Shown here: piece by piece, positions 23,996 to 31,428 of the stretch
Position numbering within the stretch: position 1 is the stretch's first letter
Layout of the letters: each line of letters starts with the position of its first letter
NCBI RefSeq assembly: GCF_003858395.1
Contig: NZ_QWEV01000005.1
Span: forward strand, 2,852,001-2,916,000
Direction of reading: 5' to 3'
Source of the DNA: Acidipila sp. EB88
GTDB lineage: Bacteria; Acidobacteriota; Terriglobia; Terriglobales; Acidobacteriaceae
Length of the DNA stretch: 64,000 nt
Position numbers and translations under genes: made by a program
The notes under the pieces: generated by a model
The model's input: the letters and a program-made list of their open reading frames with translations, nothing else
The model's database searches: none
What the model was told of the DNA's origin: nothing

Positions 23996-25627
23996 CTAGA
24001 TCGCCTGCACCGCTTCCGGCTCCGCCGTCTCTGCCTCAATCCCCAGCGCCGCCGTGATCAATCCCAGGAGGTCATCCTTGCTCCTACCACTTTCGAGGTA
24101 CTCAGTCACGTCCTTCACACCATGCGGGGCGAAGTCCACCACCTTGTAGGGAATGGAGCGAGTGTCCAAGCTGGCCGCGATCTCATCCCGGTAGTTTGCC
24201 CCTGCTTCGTCTGCGTCGGGCATGAGGACTACTGTCTTGCCCTGAAGCTCCGCCGCGAAGTGGTCTTCCCAGGACTGAGCGCCGCCTGATGTTGTGGCGC
24301 AAGCCATCTGCCCATTGATGGAGAGTTCCAAATGGTTCACCGTGTCGGCATCCTTCTCGCCTTCGACGCACACCACGTAGCTGGCAAAGTCGAACCGCTC
24401 CAGACCATAGAGCATCTTGGGTCCGCCGCCGTCCACCCACCTCTTGCTCATTCTGGATTGCTGCTTGAACACCTTGTCCCCGGTCTTGAGGTCGTTGGGC
24501 ATGCGGAGGATGCGCTTCTTTGGGTAGCCCTTCCTGTCCATGTAGACGTGCTCCCCAGTCGCCCGGGAGTCTGCCACGCGGGGAACGATCGTTTTTCCCG
24601 TCAGCCCGCCTACTCGTTTTGCATACTCTACGGTGTCGTAGTCGCCCAGCTTCAGGACGAGGGTCTTGAGAGTTCCTTTTGCTTCACATCCAAAGCAGTT
24701 GAACCGCTGCTTGTCGAAGTCCACTGAGCAGCTAGGATTGCGGTCGGCATGATACGGACAGACCACTTTCCACCCGCCGTTACCCTGCATGACGATCTCA
24801 TCCATCCCGGGTCGCAGGGACTGCTTGAGTAGCTGCTCCAAGACGGGGCGGGCAAGATTGAAGGAAGTTGCCTTCGTTCTGCCTCTACCATCTGGCTCAC
24901 GAAAGCTGGAGAGGTCGTCTGCGGGATCTTCGTCCAGTTGTTCGTGGATGGGGGTGCGGGTCCATGGATCGCACAAGGCTATGCTGAGTGACCGTCCATG
25001 CTGCTCCACTGACAACAATCCCAGGTTTACCAAGGCTTCCAGTGCCTTGGCGAAAGTCTCCGTGCTTTTGACTCCTGCTAGCTCCCGCAGGTCTCTCGCC
25101 TGCACGTCGAACAAGTTCTCCCTCGTTTGGTTCGCCATGAAGCACGCTGCCACGTAGACCATGAGTTCTGAGCTACCGATACGCCGCAGACACCATGGTT
25201 CATCCTTGGTCACGAACTCGCTGGGGACTTGAAAGTATCGGATGTCATGCCGGAAGAGCAGGCTCCCTGTCCCGGTGCCATCCAGTGCGGAGCCGTTCTC
25301 AGGGTGGAGGATTTGGAAGGCTTGGTTGTCGAACCCCTTGCCCGATGGTTCCTTGATCCTGTTTAGGTATCTGCCCTGTAGCTCCTTCACTCCTTTGGCG
25401 ACTGGGTTGGTGGTCAGTCCAGTAGTCGCCATGATCTCCAGGTGACTCATCCTCACGAGTACGGGGCCGTCTTCTCGATGGTTTCCTTTTTGCTGCTCTT
25501 GAAGAACTGCCATGAGGACTGCCAGAGCAGCGGGTTTTAACTCAAGACGCTTCTCCTGCCCGATGGCTACCGGCATCGCAAGCTTGGGCAAGTCGCCCCA
25601 CATGTTCTTTCTGGATACTTCGCTCAT
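23996..25627 (-). CDS. Replication protein: winged helix plus CHC2 zinc finger and TOPRIM primase
   Basis: 543 residues from ATG 25627 (AGGAA about 8 bases upstream); the in-frame stretch to 25801 lies over the upstream repeats and is not coding-like. Residues 1-220 hold initiator-type winged helices (PAALAVLMAVLQEQQ..., then a second copy near 190). Around residue 287 a DnaG-type zinc finger is seen (CPYHADRNPSC...CFGC), and a TOPRIM domain follows with VEGEKDADT near 421 and PDADEAG near 470. There is no helicase domain. It probably recognises the element origin and primes DNA synthesis, as Pri-Rep proteins of PICIs do. Confidence 0.85.
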   Translation of the reverse strand: MSEVSRKNMWGDLPKLAMPVAIGQEKRLELKPAALAVLMAVLQEQQKGNHREDGPVLVRMSHLEIMATTGLTTNPVAKGVKELQGRYLNRIKEPSGKGFDNQAFQILHPENGSALDGTGTGSLLFRHDIRYFQVPSEFVTKDEPWCLRRIGSSELMVYVAACFMANQTRENLFDVQARDLRELAGVKSTETFAKALEALVNLGLLSVEQHGRSLSIALCDPWTRTPIHEQLDEDPADDLSSFREPDGRGRTKATSFNLARPVLEQLLKQSLRPGMDEIVMQGNGGWKVVCPYHADRNPSCSVDFDKQRFNCFGCEAKGTLKTLVLKLGDYDTVEYAKRVGGLTGKTIVPRVADSRATGEHVYMDRKGYPKKRILRMPNDLKTGDKVFKQQSRMSKRWVDGGGPKMLYGLERFDFASYVVCVEGEKDADTVNHLELSINGQMACATTSGGAQSWEDHFAAELQGKTVVLMPDADEAGANYRDEIAASLDTRSIPYKVVDFAPHGVKDVTEYLESGRSKDDLLGLITAALGIEAETAEPEAVQAI

Positions 25628-25736
25628 TGTTGGTTCCTGTTCATAGTTCGGGCAGTTTCGCCCGTGTTGATTTCTTGGGGTATGTCTGGGGTATTGCGCG
25701 GCGGATTGGAGGTGGTTCCCTCTGCTTGGAAAGGCC

Positions 25737-25793
25737 AAGTCAAAGGCAGTACAAGACAAGTTCAAAAGCCAAGTCAAAAGCCAAGTCAAAGGC
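25737..25793. repeat. Iteron-like repeats upstream of rep
   Basis: Four copies of an 11-13-bp unit: AAGTCAAAGGC (25737), AAGTTCAAAAGCC (25758), AAGTCAAAAGCC (25771) and AAGTCAAAGGC (25783), the last three back to back. They lie 110-170 bases upstream of the rep start. Iterons here could be a second origin element or a Rep autoregulation site. Confidence 0.6.
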
Positions 25794-25873
25794 AAGAACA
25801 AGTGCCTACTAACCCCTTAACGTATATGCACTATGTAACTAGCTTTAGAATCAACAGATGGCATTTGGCCCTG

Positions 25874-25920
25874 TCTCACTTTTTCGACGTTTCGACCAGA
25901 ATAACATCGAAAAAGTGAGA
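25874..25920. repeat. Perfect 14-bp inverted repeat in the rep-int control region
   Basis: TCTCACTTTTTCGA (25874-25887) is repeated in inverted form at 25907-25920 with a 19-base spacer. It lies between the divergently oriented rep and the plus-strand small membrane protein gene. It could be a terminator (T-run within the left arm) or a repressor site; I cannot separate these. Confidence 0.5.
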
Positions 25921-26026
25921 GTGCCTATACCATCTGGGAGACACCCAGCACGGACGTAATGAGGCAGCTTTTCGGAGGGACTGCTCGGGAGATTGTCAGG
26001 AGTTGAAGGCCCTGAGAACATGGCCC

Positions 26027-26242
26027 ATGACTTCGACCCTGCACGCCGCTGGCTGGCTACTTCACGGACTTAATTCAGTGGCAGGCTTGTTTGCCGTCGT
26101 GATCGCATTCTCCGCTGCCTCATGCGCCAAGTCGTTGGCTTCCATTAACAAGCACGTCGAGTGCATGCATGAGGATTACGAGTTGGTTCACCACGCACAC
26201 GATGTCGCGGATCAGAACAGGGAGAGCGATATCGTGCTGTGA
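26027..26242 (+). CDS. Small putative membrane protein (about 71 aa)
   Basis: Within a frame open from 26003, the first ATG is 26027 (MTSTLHAAGWLLHG). The next 25 residues (LNSVAGLFAVVIAFSAAS) form a likely membrane helix, followed by a polar, His- and Asp-rich tail (KHVECMHEDYELVHHAHDVADQ). No ribosome site is obvious and no family is recognised. It lies between rep and int. Confidence 0.4.
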   Translation: MTSTLHAAGWLLHGLNSVAGLFAVVIAFSAASCAKSLASINKHVECMHEDYELVHHAHDVADQNRESDIVL

Positions 26243-26263
26243 GCGTAATCGGGCGCAAAGGGG

Positions 26264-26358
26264 CCGTCCTGCTCCATGGACAGGTAGAGCAGGGGATAGG
26301 GCAGGCGAGTTCTTGCTGGCCCGTTACGGAAGGTCCGATGGGAATGCAGAGTCTGCAA
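26264..26358. repeat. Degenerate direct repeat, copy 2, and palindrome upstream of int
   Basis: Matches copy 1 at 23903-23995 in block order. It contains a CCTGCTC/GAGCAGG hairpin (26267-26294) and the perfect palindrome TGCAGAGTCTGCA (26345-26357), 33 bases before the integrase start, where an operator would be expected. Confidence 0.5.
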
Positions 26359-26390
26359 AGGAGCCATGCACTCGATGATATGGTCAGTGC

Positions 26391-27461
26391 ATGAGAACAG
26401 CCGTTAAGGCACCACGGGGCGTGTACGAGCATCCTGCAGGGACTGGTATATGGCACATCCACTACTACGACGCCCAGGGCAAGAGGCACCGGGAGAAGAT
26501 TGGCAAGAAGTCCGACGCCATCAGGATCTATCAATCCCGGAAGGCTGACGCTGCTGTAGGGCGCAAGATGCCCGAACTGAGACGTTCTGCCCGCGTAACG
26601 ATAAGCGACCTCATAGACCTTGCACTGGCTGCGACCGCGAGCCACAAGGACGCCCAGGGCTACATCAATCGGTCTGCCATCGTCCGTGAGGAGCTAGGGG
26701 CAGAGGTGGCAGAGGAAATGACCCCTCAGAAGCTGGACACGTGGCTGAACGGTCTGCAGATGAGAGTCCGTGGCAAGGACAAGGCCCGCAAGGAAGCGCG
26801 GAAGGTCTCGAACGGCACCCAAAACAAGTACAGGGCGTTCCTGAGCCTCTGCTACAGAGAGGGACTAGCCAACGGGAAAGTCACGTCAAACCCGGCGAGA
26901 CTAACCCGGCAGAGGAAGCCGTCTACAGGGCGGGAGCGGTTCCTGTCCCGGGAGGAATATAACCGCCTGCTCCAGGTCATCCAGGAACTACACCCAGACC
27001 ATGCCCCTGAGTTCATCATCAGCGTGCATACCGGGATGCGACTGTCGGAGCAATTCTCAGTGACTTGGGGGCAGGTAGACCTTGAGCGAAAAACAGTCAG
27101 GCTGACGGACACCAAGAACGGATCGAACAGGACAGTTCGCTTGGACTCGGACGCCATAGCTGCCTTCAAGGCTCTGCAGGTCCAGGGACAGAAGGGGACG
27201 GAGAAGGTGTGGGGGTATGACACCACCTATTATCGTCCCCGCAAGTGGTTCGTGTCCTGCCTTAAAGAAGCCAAGATCACGGGCTATACGTGGCACTGCA
27301 ACCGACATACCTTCTGCTCGTGGCTGGCCATGGTCGGTGCGTCCATATCGGACATCATGGCTCTAGCAGGACACAAGACAACAGCCATGGCAGCCCGCTA
27401 CAGCCACTTGAGCCCAGAGCATACTCTGTCCGTAGTCGAGAGGCTGTCTCTTCCGAGGTGA
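26391..27461 (+). CDS. int: Tyrosine recombinase (integrase)
   Basis: 356 residues. An N-terminal arm-binding region (about 1-60), a SAM-like core-binding domain (about 65-165) and a catalytic domain with Arg217 (HTGMRLSE), His302-x2-Arg305 (HCNRHTF), His328 (LAGHKT) and Tyr337 (ARYSHL) make a complete active site. The gene lies 600 bases inside attR, as usual for integrases that use a tRNA 3' end. The tRNA gene points toward the integrase, and the element lies downstream of its 3' end. Confidence 0.95.
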   Translation: MRTAVKAPRGVYEHPAGTGIWHIHYYDAQGKRHREKIGKKSDAIRIYQSRKADAAVGRKMPELRRSARVTISDLIDLALAATASHKDAQGYINRSAIVREELGAEVAEEMTPQKLDTWLNGLQMRVRGKDKARKEARKVSNGTQNKYRAFLSLCYREGLANGKVTSNPARLTRQRKPSTGRERFLSREEYNRLLQVIQELHPDHAPEFIISVHTGMRLSEQFSVTWGQVDLERKTVRLTDTKNGSNRTVRLDSDAIAAFKALQVQGQKGTEKVWGYDTTYYRPRKWFVSCLKEAKITGYTWHCNRHTFCSWLAMVGASISDIMALAGHKTTAMAARYSHLSPEHTLSVVERLSLPR

Positions 27462-27480
27462 TGCCACACACCTTCAGGCG

Positions 27481-27894
27481 TCAATTACTGGTGGGCTTGG
27501 GCAATATGCCAAGGATCTTGTAGGTCTCAGACTGCATCTTCTTCCCGTCCAAGCTCACTGGCCAGATCAACTTGGCGTTATCACCATGGAAGTCCGTCTC
27601 GATTGTGTCTATGACCGGCGTTCGGCAGCTTCTGCGATTGCCGACTGGTCCTGCGTCACGTTCGGCGAATTTGCTTTCGCAATTCACAATCGCTAGGCGT
27701 CCATCTGGGAGTTCTAGCGTGAATGTGGCCCCATGAACGGTGAATGATTTGCCCACAGCCACATTGTTGTACACGGCTGAGTAGTTGTAGGAGTCGTCTT
27801 TGTCTTGACGGTCAATGATTTTCACTTCTAGTTTTTGGGCAAGAGCAGACGCGGAACAGATGACGAACAAGCTCGCAGCAAACACCCGAATCAT
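27481..27894 (-). CDS. Secreted hypothetical protein (moron-like cargo)
   Basis: 137 residues with a signal peptide (MIRVFAASLFVICSASALAQ, cleavage after AQ). The mature part ends with the sequence pattern VNCESKFAER..GNRRSCR and WPVSLDGKKMQSETYKILGIL, which I recognise from a family of small exported proteins frequent in acidobacterial chromosomes; its function is unknown. It lies between int and attR in the opposite direction to int, the classic place for a captured host gene. Confidence 0.7.
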   Translation of the reverse strand: MIRVFAASLFVICSASALAQKLEVKIIDRQDKDDSYNYSAVYNNVAVGKSFTVHGATFTLELPDGRLAIVNCESKFAERDAGPVGNRRSCRTPVIDTIETDFHGDNAKLIWPVSLDGKKMQSETYKILGILPKPTSN

Positions 27895-27978
27895 AAAGCC
27901 TCCAATTAGGGGTCAGTCTACAATCAGCCTCTGACCTTCCCTCTTGTGAGTAGATCTTTGCCCTTACTGGCGCGCAAT

Positions 27979-28000
27979 CAACAGCCATCAAAACAGCCAT
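27979..28000. repeat. Candidate integrase arm-type site, right end
   Basis: Identical to the 22-base sequence at 12232-12253, with two AACAGCCAT copies, 66 bases inside attR. A GCGCAATC stretch just before it echoes the left-end decamers. Confidence 0.6.
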
Positions 28001-28066
28001 CTGAGTATCAAGGGCCACCCGCTAAGGTAGCCTTCTGTTGTTAAATCGCTGTTTTTATTTGGCTTA

Positions 28067-28116
28067 TGTGGTGAGCTCGCTGGGGCTCGAACCCAGGACC
28101 CATGCATTAAAAGTGC
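28067..28116. repeat. attR: 50-bp direct repeat within tRNA-Lys
   Basis: Perfect match to 12060-12109. It covers the CCA end, T-arm, variable loop and part of the anticodon arm of the tRNA gene, so integration leaves the tRNA intact. Confidence 0.95.
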
Positions 28117-28144
28117 ATTGCTCTACCAACTGAGCTACGAGCTC
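28069..28144 (-). tRNA. tRNA-Lys(UUU)
   Basis: Read on the minus strand, the acceptor arms GAGCTCG and CGAGCTC pair perfectly and are followed by A and an encoded CCA. The D-arm GCTCAGTTGGTAGAGC, the anticodon stem ATGCA/TGCAT with loop CTTTTAA (anticodon TTT) and the T-arm GGTTCGAGCCCC are all normal. It is the integration site of the element. Confidence 0.96.
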
Positions 28145-28286
28145 ACATCCTCAGGGCCAGTTTCAAAAATACCATGACCTGATGCAGGTGGGCGTCGGCC
28201 GGCTTGTGGTGGACGAAAGGCGTGGCGGGCATGCTGGCTGCGCGGTGCTGCTGGTTTGCTGTGGACGTACTGCCGAGGCTGGCGGC

Positions 28287-29468
28287 CTAGCGCTCGGCGT
28301 TGCGGCGGGGTTTGTTCATAGGGACGACCTGGACGGTGGTGTCGCGCATTTCATTGAGGAAGTCGTTGATGACGGAGCCGCGGAGCAGGAGGTCGAGGCG
28401 CGAGCGGGCGGCCTGTCCGAAGACGACGTGGGAGATGGATTCGCGCTTGGCGAAGGCGATGAGGGCGTCGCCGACGTGCTTGTCCTCGAGCGTGATGACC
28501 TGCGCGCCGAGGCTCTTGGCGAGGCGGCGGTACTCCTCAAGGCGCAGCACGCCGGCGGGGTCACTGTCGGGCTTGTGGCCGCGTGCGCCCTCGACGTAGA
28601 CGGCGTACCAGTTGGTGGCGAGGCGGCCGGCGATGCGTGCGCCGGTGCGGACGAGGCGTTCGGTGCCGGGGCGGTGCGAGAGGCAGACCATGACCTTTTC
28701 AGGCACGGGTGCCTGTTCGAGGCCCTGAGCGCGGCGGTACTCGGAGGCGGCGACGGACACCTGCTCGGCGGTGGTGCGCAGCGCGAGCTCGCGCAGCATG
28801 GTGAGGTTGCCCTTGCGGAAGAAGTTGGCCAGCGCCTGATCGACGCGGTCGGCCTTGTAGATCTTGCCTTCGCGCAGGCGGGTGCGGAGTTCGTCGATGG
28901 AGACGTCGACATTGACGAGCTCGTCGGCGCGGCGCAGGAACGAGTCAGGGATAGTTTCGCGGATGGTGGTGCGGGCCGAGCGGGCGACGGCGTCGTTGAG
29001 GGTTTCCACGTGCTGCACGTTGACGGCGGTCTGGACGTTGATGCCGGCGTCGAGCAGTTCGAGCACGTCTTCGTAGCGCTTGCGGTTGCGCGAGCCGGGC
29101 ACGTTGGTGTGCGGCAGCTCGTCAATCAGCACGGTGTGCGGCCGACGCGCCAGAATGGCGTCGAGATCCATCTCCTCAAGCGTGACGGAGCGGTAATGGA
29201 TTTGCCGGAGGGGGATGATCTCGAGGTCGTGGATGAGCGCCAGGGTGTCGCGGCGGCCGTGGGCCTCGATGAAGCCGATGACGATGTCGGTGCCGGACGC
29301 CTTGAGCTGATGCGCGTGCTCAAGCATGGTGTAGGTCTTGCCGACGCCGGGCGCGGCACCGATGTAGACGCGCAGGCGGGCGGCCCGTGGCGGCAGCGCG
29401 AGGGGCTGGGGCTCAGGGAGTGGCGTTGTTGGCGGCGGGGGCTGAAGCGGATTGGGAGAGTCAGGCAC
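28287..29468 (-). CDS. KdpD N-terminal sensor protein (no kinase domain)
   Basis: 393 residues containing only the cytoplasmic KdpD input region: Walker A-like GAAPGVGKTYTML, FIEAHGR, VLIDELPHTNVPGSRNRKRYEDV and NVQHVETLNDAV, followed by a universal-stress-protein-like domain (PEKVMVCLSHRPGTERLVRTGARIA...). In E. coli KdpD these parts precede four membrane helices and a histidine kinase; here the protein stops after the USP domain. It starts 2 bases after the stop of a separate kinase-like gene, so the sensory and kinase parts are split. kdpFABC and kdpE are not in the window. Confidence 0.9.
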   Translation of the reverse strand: MPDSPNPLQPPPPTTPLPEPQPLALPPRAARLRVYIGAAPGVGKTYTMLEHAHQLKASGTDIVIGFIEAHGRRDTLALIHDLEIIPLRQIHYRSVTLEEMDLDAILARRPHTVLIDELPHTNVPGSRNRKRYEDVLELLDAGINVQTAVNVQHVETLNDAVARSARTTIRETIPDSFLRRADELVNVDVSIDELRTRLREGKIYKADRVDQALANFFRKGNLTMLRELALRTTAEQVSVAASEYRRAQGLEQAPVPEKVMVCLSHRPGTERLVRTGARIAGRLATNWYAVYVEGARGHKPDSDPAGVLRLEEYRRLAKSLGAQVITLEDKHVGDALIAFAKRESISHVVFGQAARSRLDLLLRGSVINDFLNEMRDTTVQVVPMNKPRRNAER

Positions 29469-29470
29469 GG

Positions 29471-31357
29471 TCAGCCGGCCTCGACGGGGTGGCGAAGGGC
29501 AATGTTGGTGGCGACCGGCAGCGTGAAGGTGAAGGTGGTGCCCGTCCCCAGCTGGCTTACAACGGAGATCTGGCCGCCCTGCGACTCGACCAGGCGACGC
29601 ACCAGCGCCAGGCCGAGGCCGGTGCCTTCGGACGAGCCCGAGGTGAAGCGGCCGAAGATCATGTTGAGGCGCTCGGGTTCGATGCCGCGGCCGGTGTCTT
29701 CGATGCGGAAGTGGACGACCCGCTTGGACTCGGTGGCAGCGAGCCGGATGTAACCGCCACTGGGGGTGTTGCGAATGGCGTTGGAAAGGAGGTTTTCAAA
29801 GATGGAGCGCAGGGCGCGTCGGTCGGCTTCAACGCGCTGCAGGTCGGCGTAGGCCTCGACCTCGATGGAGATGCCGCGGTCGGCGGCGGCAGCGCGCACG
29901 TTGCTTTGTGCTTCGCGAAGGACATCGATGGGGCGCAAGGGTTCAAGGCGCAGAGAGCGGCGGCCGCTGTCGAGTTCGGCGACTGCGAAAAGGTCGGCCA
30001 TGAGGTCGTCGAGGTGCTCGGCCTCGGTGCGCGCGCCTTCCAGCACGTCGGCCTGCAGGGGACGCAGATCGCCCGCGTAGCCGCGGCCCAGGGCGTGGAT
30101 GGCAAGGCGGAGTTTCTCGAGCGGGTCGCGCAGCTTCTGCGAGGCCACGGCGAGGAAACCGCTTTTGAAGCGGTCGAGCGCCTGCAGTTCTGTGACGTCC
30201 TCAAGCACGGTGACGGCGCCGAGCAGGTGGCCCTCGTTGTCGCGCATGGGTGTGGTGCGGAGGCGGAAATTCTTTTGCGCCTCGCCGATGCGCATGGGGG
30301 CCATGGCCGAGTCAGCCTCGCTGTTGACGGTGCGCTGCAGGGTGATGGCGGTCTGGATGGCGCCGAGGATCTGTGCGCCGCCGGGCGTGGAGGTGAGGGC
30401 CATGCGGTCCGAGGCGGCGGCACCAAGCAGTTCGCGCGCGGCGTTGTTAACGCGGAGCAGCTGGCCACGACCGTCGGTGACGATCACGGGCTCGAAGATG
30501 GACTGCACCACGGCATCGGAAAGCTGCAGCTCCATTTCGCGGCGACCGCTCTCGGTTTCGCGCAGGTCGCGCAGGCGGATGGCGAGCCGGTTGAACTCGG
30601 TAGCGAGGGTGCCGAGCTCATCGGAGCGAGACCAGACGATGCGCTGCTGGAGGTCGCCCTGGCCCATACGGCGCGCGGTGCGTGCGGCGGCCCGCAGCGG
30701 CTGCATGGTGAAGAAGAGCATGCCCACCAGAATGCACAGCGCGGTGAGGATGGACGCGGCGCAGGCGCCGATCAGGCGTGCGGAAAGTGTCTCGCGGCGC
30801 AGGGCGAGGTCGTTGAGCAGGGCGGCGCGGCGATCGAGCATGGTGCGCAGATGCGAGGAGAGCGCCTCGTCGATCGGCTCCAGTTCGCGTGCGGACAGGG
30901 TGCGCGCTTCTGCCGTCGGCGGGGTGTGATGCAGACGCAGCAGCACGCGATGGTGTTGCGCGATCTCGCGATCAATTTCGATCGGGGCGCCGCTATCGGC
31001 GCCCGGGGTGCTGCGGAGGTCGGCGAGCGCGATGCGCGCGTTGAGCAGGCGATCTTCAGCGCGTTCGCCCTGGTCGCGGATCTCGCTTTCCTGCGGCGTG
31101 GCTGCGGGATTGGTGGAGTGACTGGTGATGCCCTGCGGGTCGGCCAGGTGCAGCAGCGAGCGTTCCACCAGGATCTGCTCGCGGGCCAGCGAAGCCTGGG
31201 CGGCGGCGAGACCGGATACAGCGTGGTCGATGGCCTTCTGCTCCTGTGCAAGAGCACTGAGCGAGACAAAGGTGCCGCGCACGAGGAAGCTGAGCCCTGT
31301 GACCAGAGCCAGAAGAAGAAGCCCTCCCAGGAGCAATCGTTGAAAGAGACTCAGCAT
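29471..31357 (-). CDS. Histidine-kinase-like protein with Gln at the phospho-acceptor site
   Basis: 628 residues: N-terminal membrane helix (LLLGGLLLLALVTGLSFLV), an extracytoplasmic helical region, a second membrane helix near residue 205 (ILTALCILVGMLFF), HAMP, a PAS domain (residues about 275-385), a HisKA-like segment and a HATPase with normal N box (ENLLSNAIRNTP), DTGRGIEPERL, FGRFTSG and GTGLGLALVRRLVESQGG. The H box normally reads SHELRTPL; here it is ASQKLRDPL with Gln407 (CAG) in place of His. Nucleotide binding looks intact, but autophosphorylation on the usual His is not possible. Probably co-transcribed with the KdpD-N gene. Confidence 0.9.
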   Translation of the reverse strand: MLSLFQRLLLGGLLLLALVTGLSFLVRGTFVSLSALAQEQKAIDHAVSGLAAAQASLAREQILVERSLLHLADPQGITSHSTNPAATPQESEIRDQGERAEDRLLNARIALADLRSTPGADSGAPIEIDREIAQHHRVLLRLHHTPPTAEARTLSARELEPIDEALSSHLRTMLDRRAALLNDLALRRETLSARLIGACAASILTALCILVGMLFFTMQPLRAAARTARRMGQGDLQQRIVWSRSDELGTLATEFNRLAIRLRDLRETESGRREMELQLSDAVVQSIFEPVIVTDGRGQLLRVNNAARELLGAAASDRMALTSTPGGAQILGAIQTAITLQRTVNSEADSAMAPMRIGEAQKNFRLRTTPMRDNEGHLLGAVTVLEDVTELQALDRFKSGFLAVASQKLRDPLEKLRLAIHALGRGYAGDLRPLQADVLEGARTEAEHLDDLMADLFAVAELDSGRRSLRLEPLRPIDVLREAQSNVRAAAADRGISIEVEAYADLQRVEADRRALRSIFENLLSNAIRNTPSGGYIRLAATESKRVVHFRIEDTGRGIEPERLNMIFGRFTSGSSEGTGLGLALVRRLVESQGGQISVVSQLGTGTTFTFTLPVATNIALRHPVEAG

Positions 31358-31428
31358 GCGTCGTGTGTGCCTTGAGGGTAGAGGCTGCCGGGCCAGGATG
31401 CAAGGCGGCGGCTAACAAGAGCTGCGAC

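Larger units (their letters stand above)
12060..28116. mobile_element. Integrated 16-kb capsid-encoding, tail-less phage satellite (cf-PICI-like)
   Basis: The boundaries are perfect 50-bp direct repeats, the right one being the 3' part of tRNA-Lys(UUU). Contents in order: five small left-end genes, a minus-strand block of gp6-like connector, HK97 major capsid, prohead protease, portal, TerL and TerS, a candidate packaging-site region, two hypotheticals (one winged-helix), gp10-like protein, a hypothetical, two AlpA-like HTH proteins, candidate origin repeats, a replication/primase protein, a small membrane protein, integrase and a secreted moron protein. No tail, baseplate, holin, endolysin or classical CI repressor is recognisable. 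Size and content match capsid-forming PICIs described in other phyla; a decayed prophage is the main alternative. Confidence 0.8.

Noticed and set aside
23500..25793. CRISPR array
   Set aside because: The repeats at 23.5-23.8 kb have 107-bp periods with diverged units, and those at 25.74 kb are 11-13 bp and partly contiguous. Neither has regular repeat-spacer structure, and no cas gene is present.
26145..26645. Minus-strand ORF of 166 residues over the int start
   Set aside because: Antisense to the integrase N-terminus and the upstream repeat, with composition of a shadow frame.
12060..28116. A complete ordinary prophage
   Set aside because: Head and packaging genes are complete, but no tail tube, tape measure, baseplate, fibre, holin or endolysin gene exists between the att sites, and the space between features is too small to hide them.
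28182..31375. Long plus-strand ORFs opposite the KdpD and kinase genes
   Set aside because: Typical antisense shadows of high-G+C genes; the minus-strand products have clear domains.
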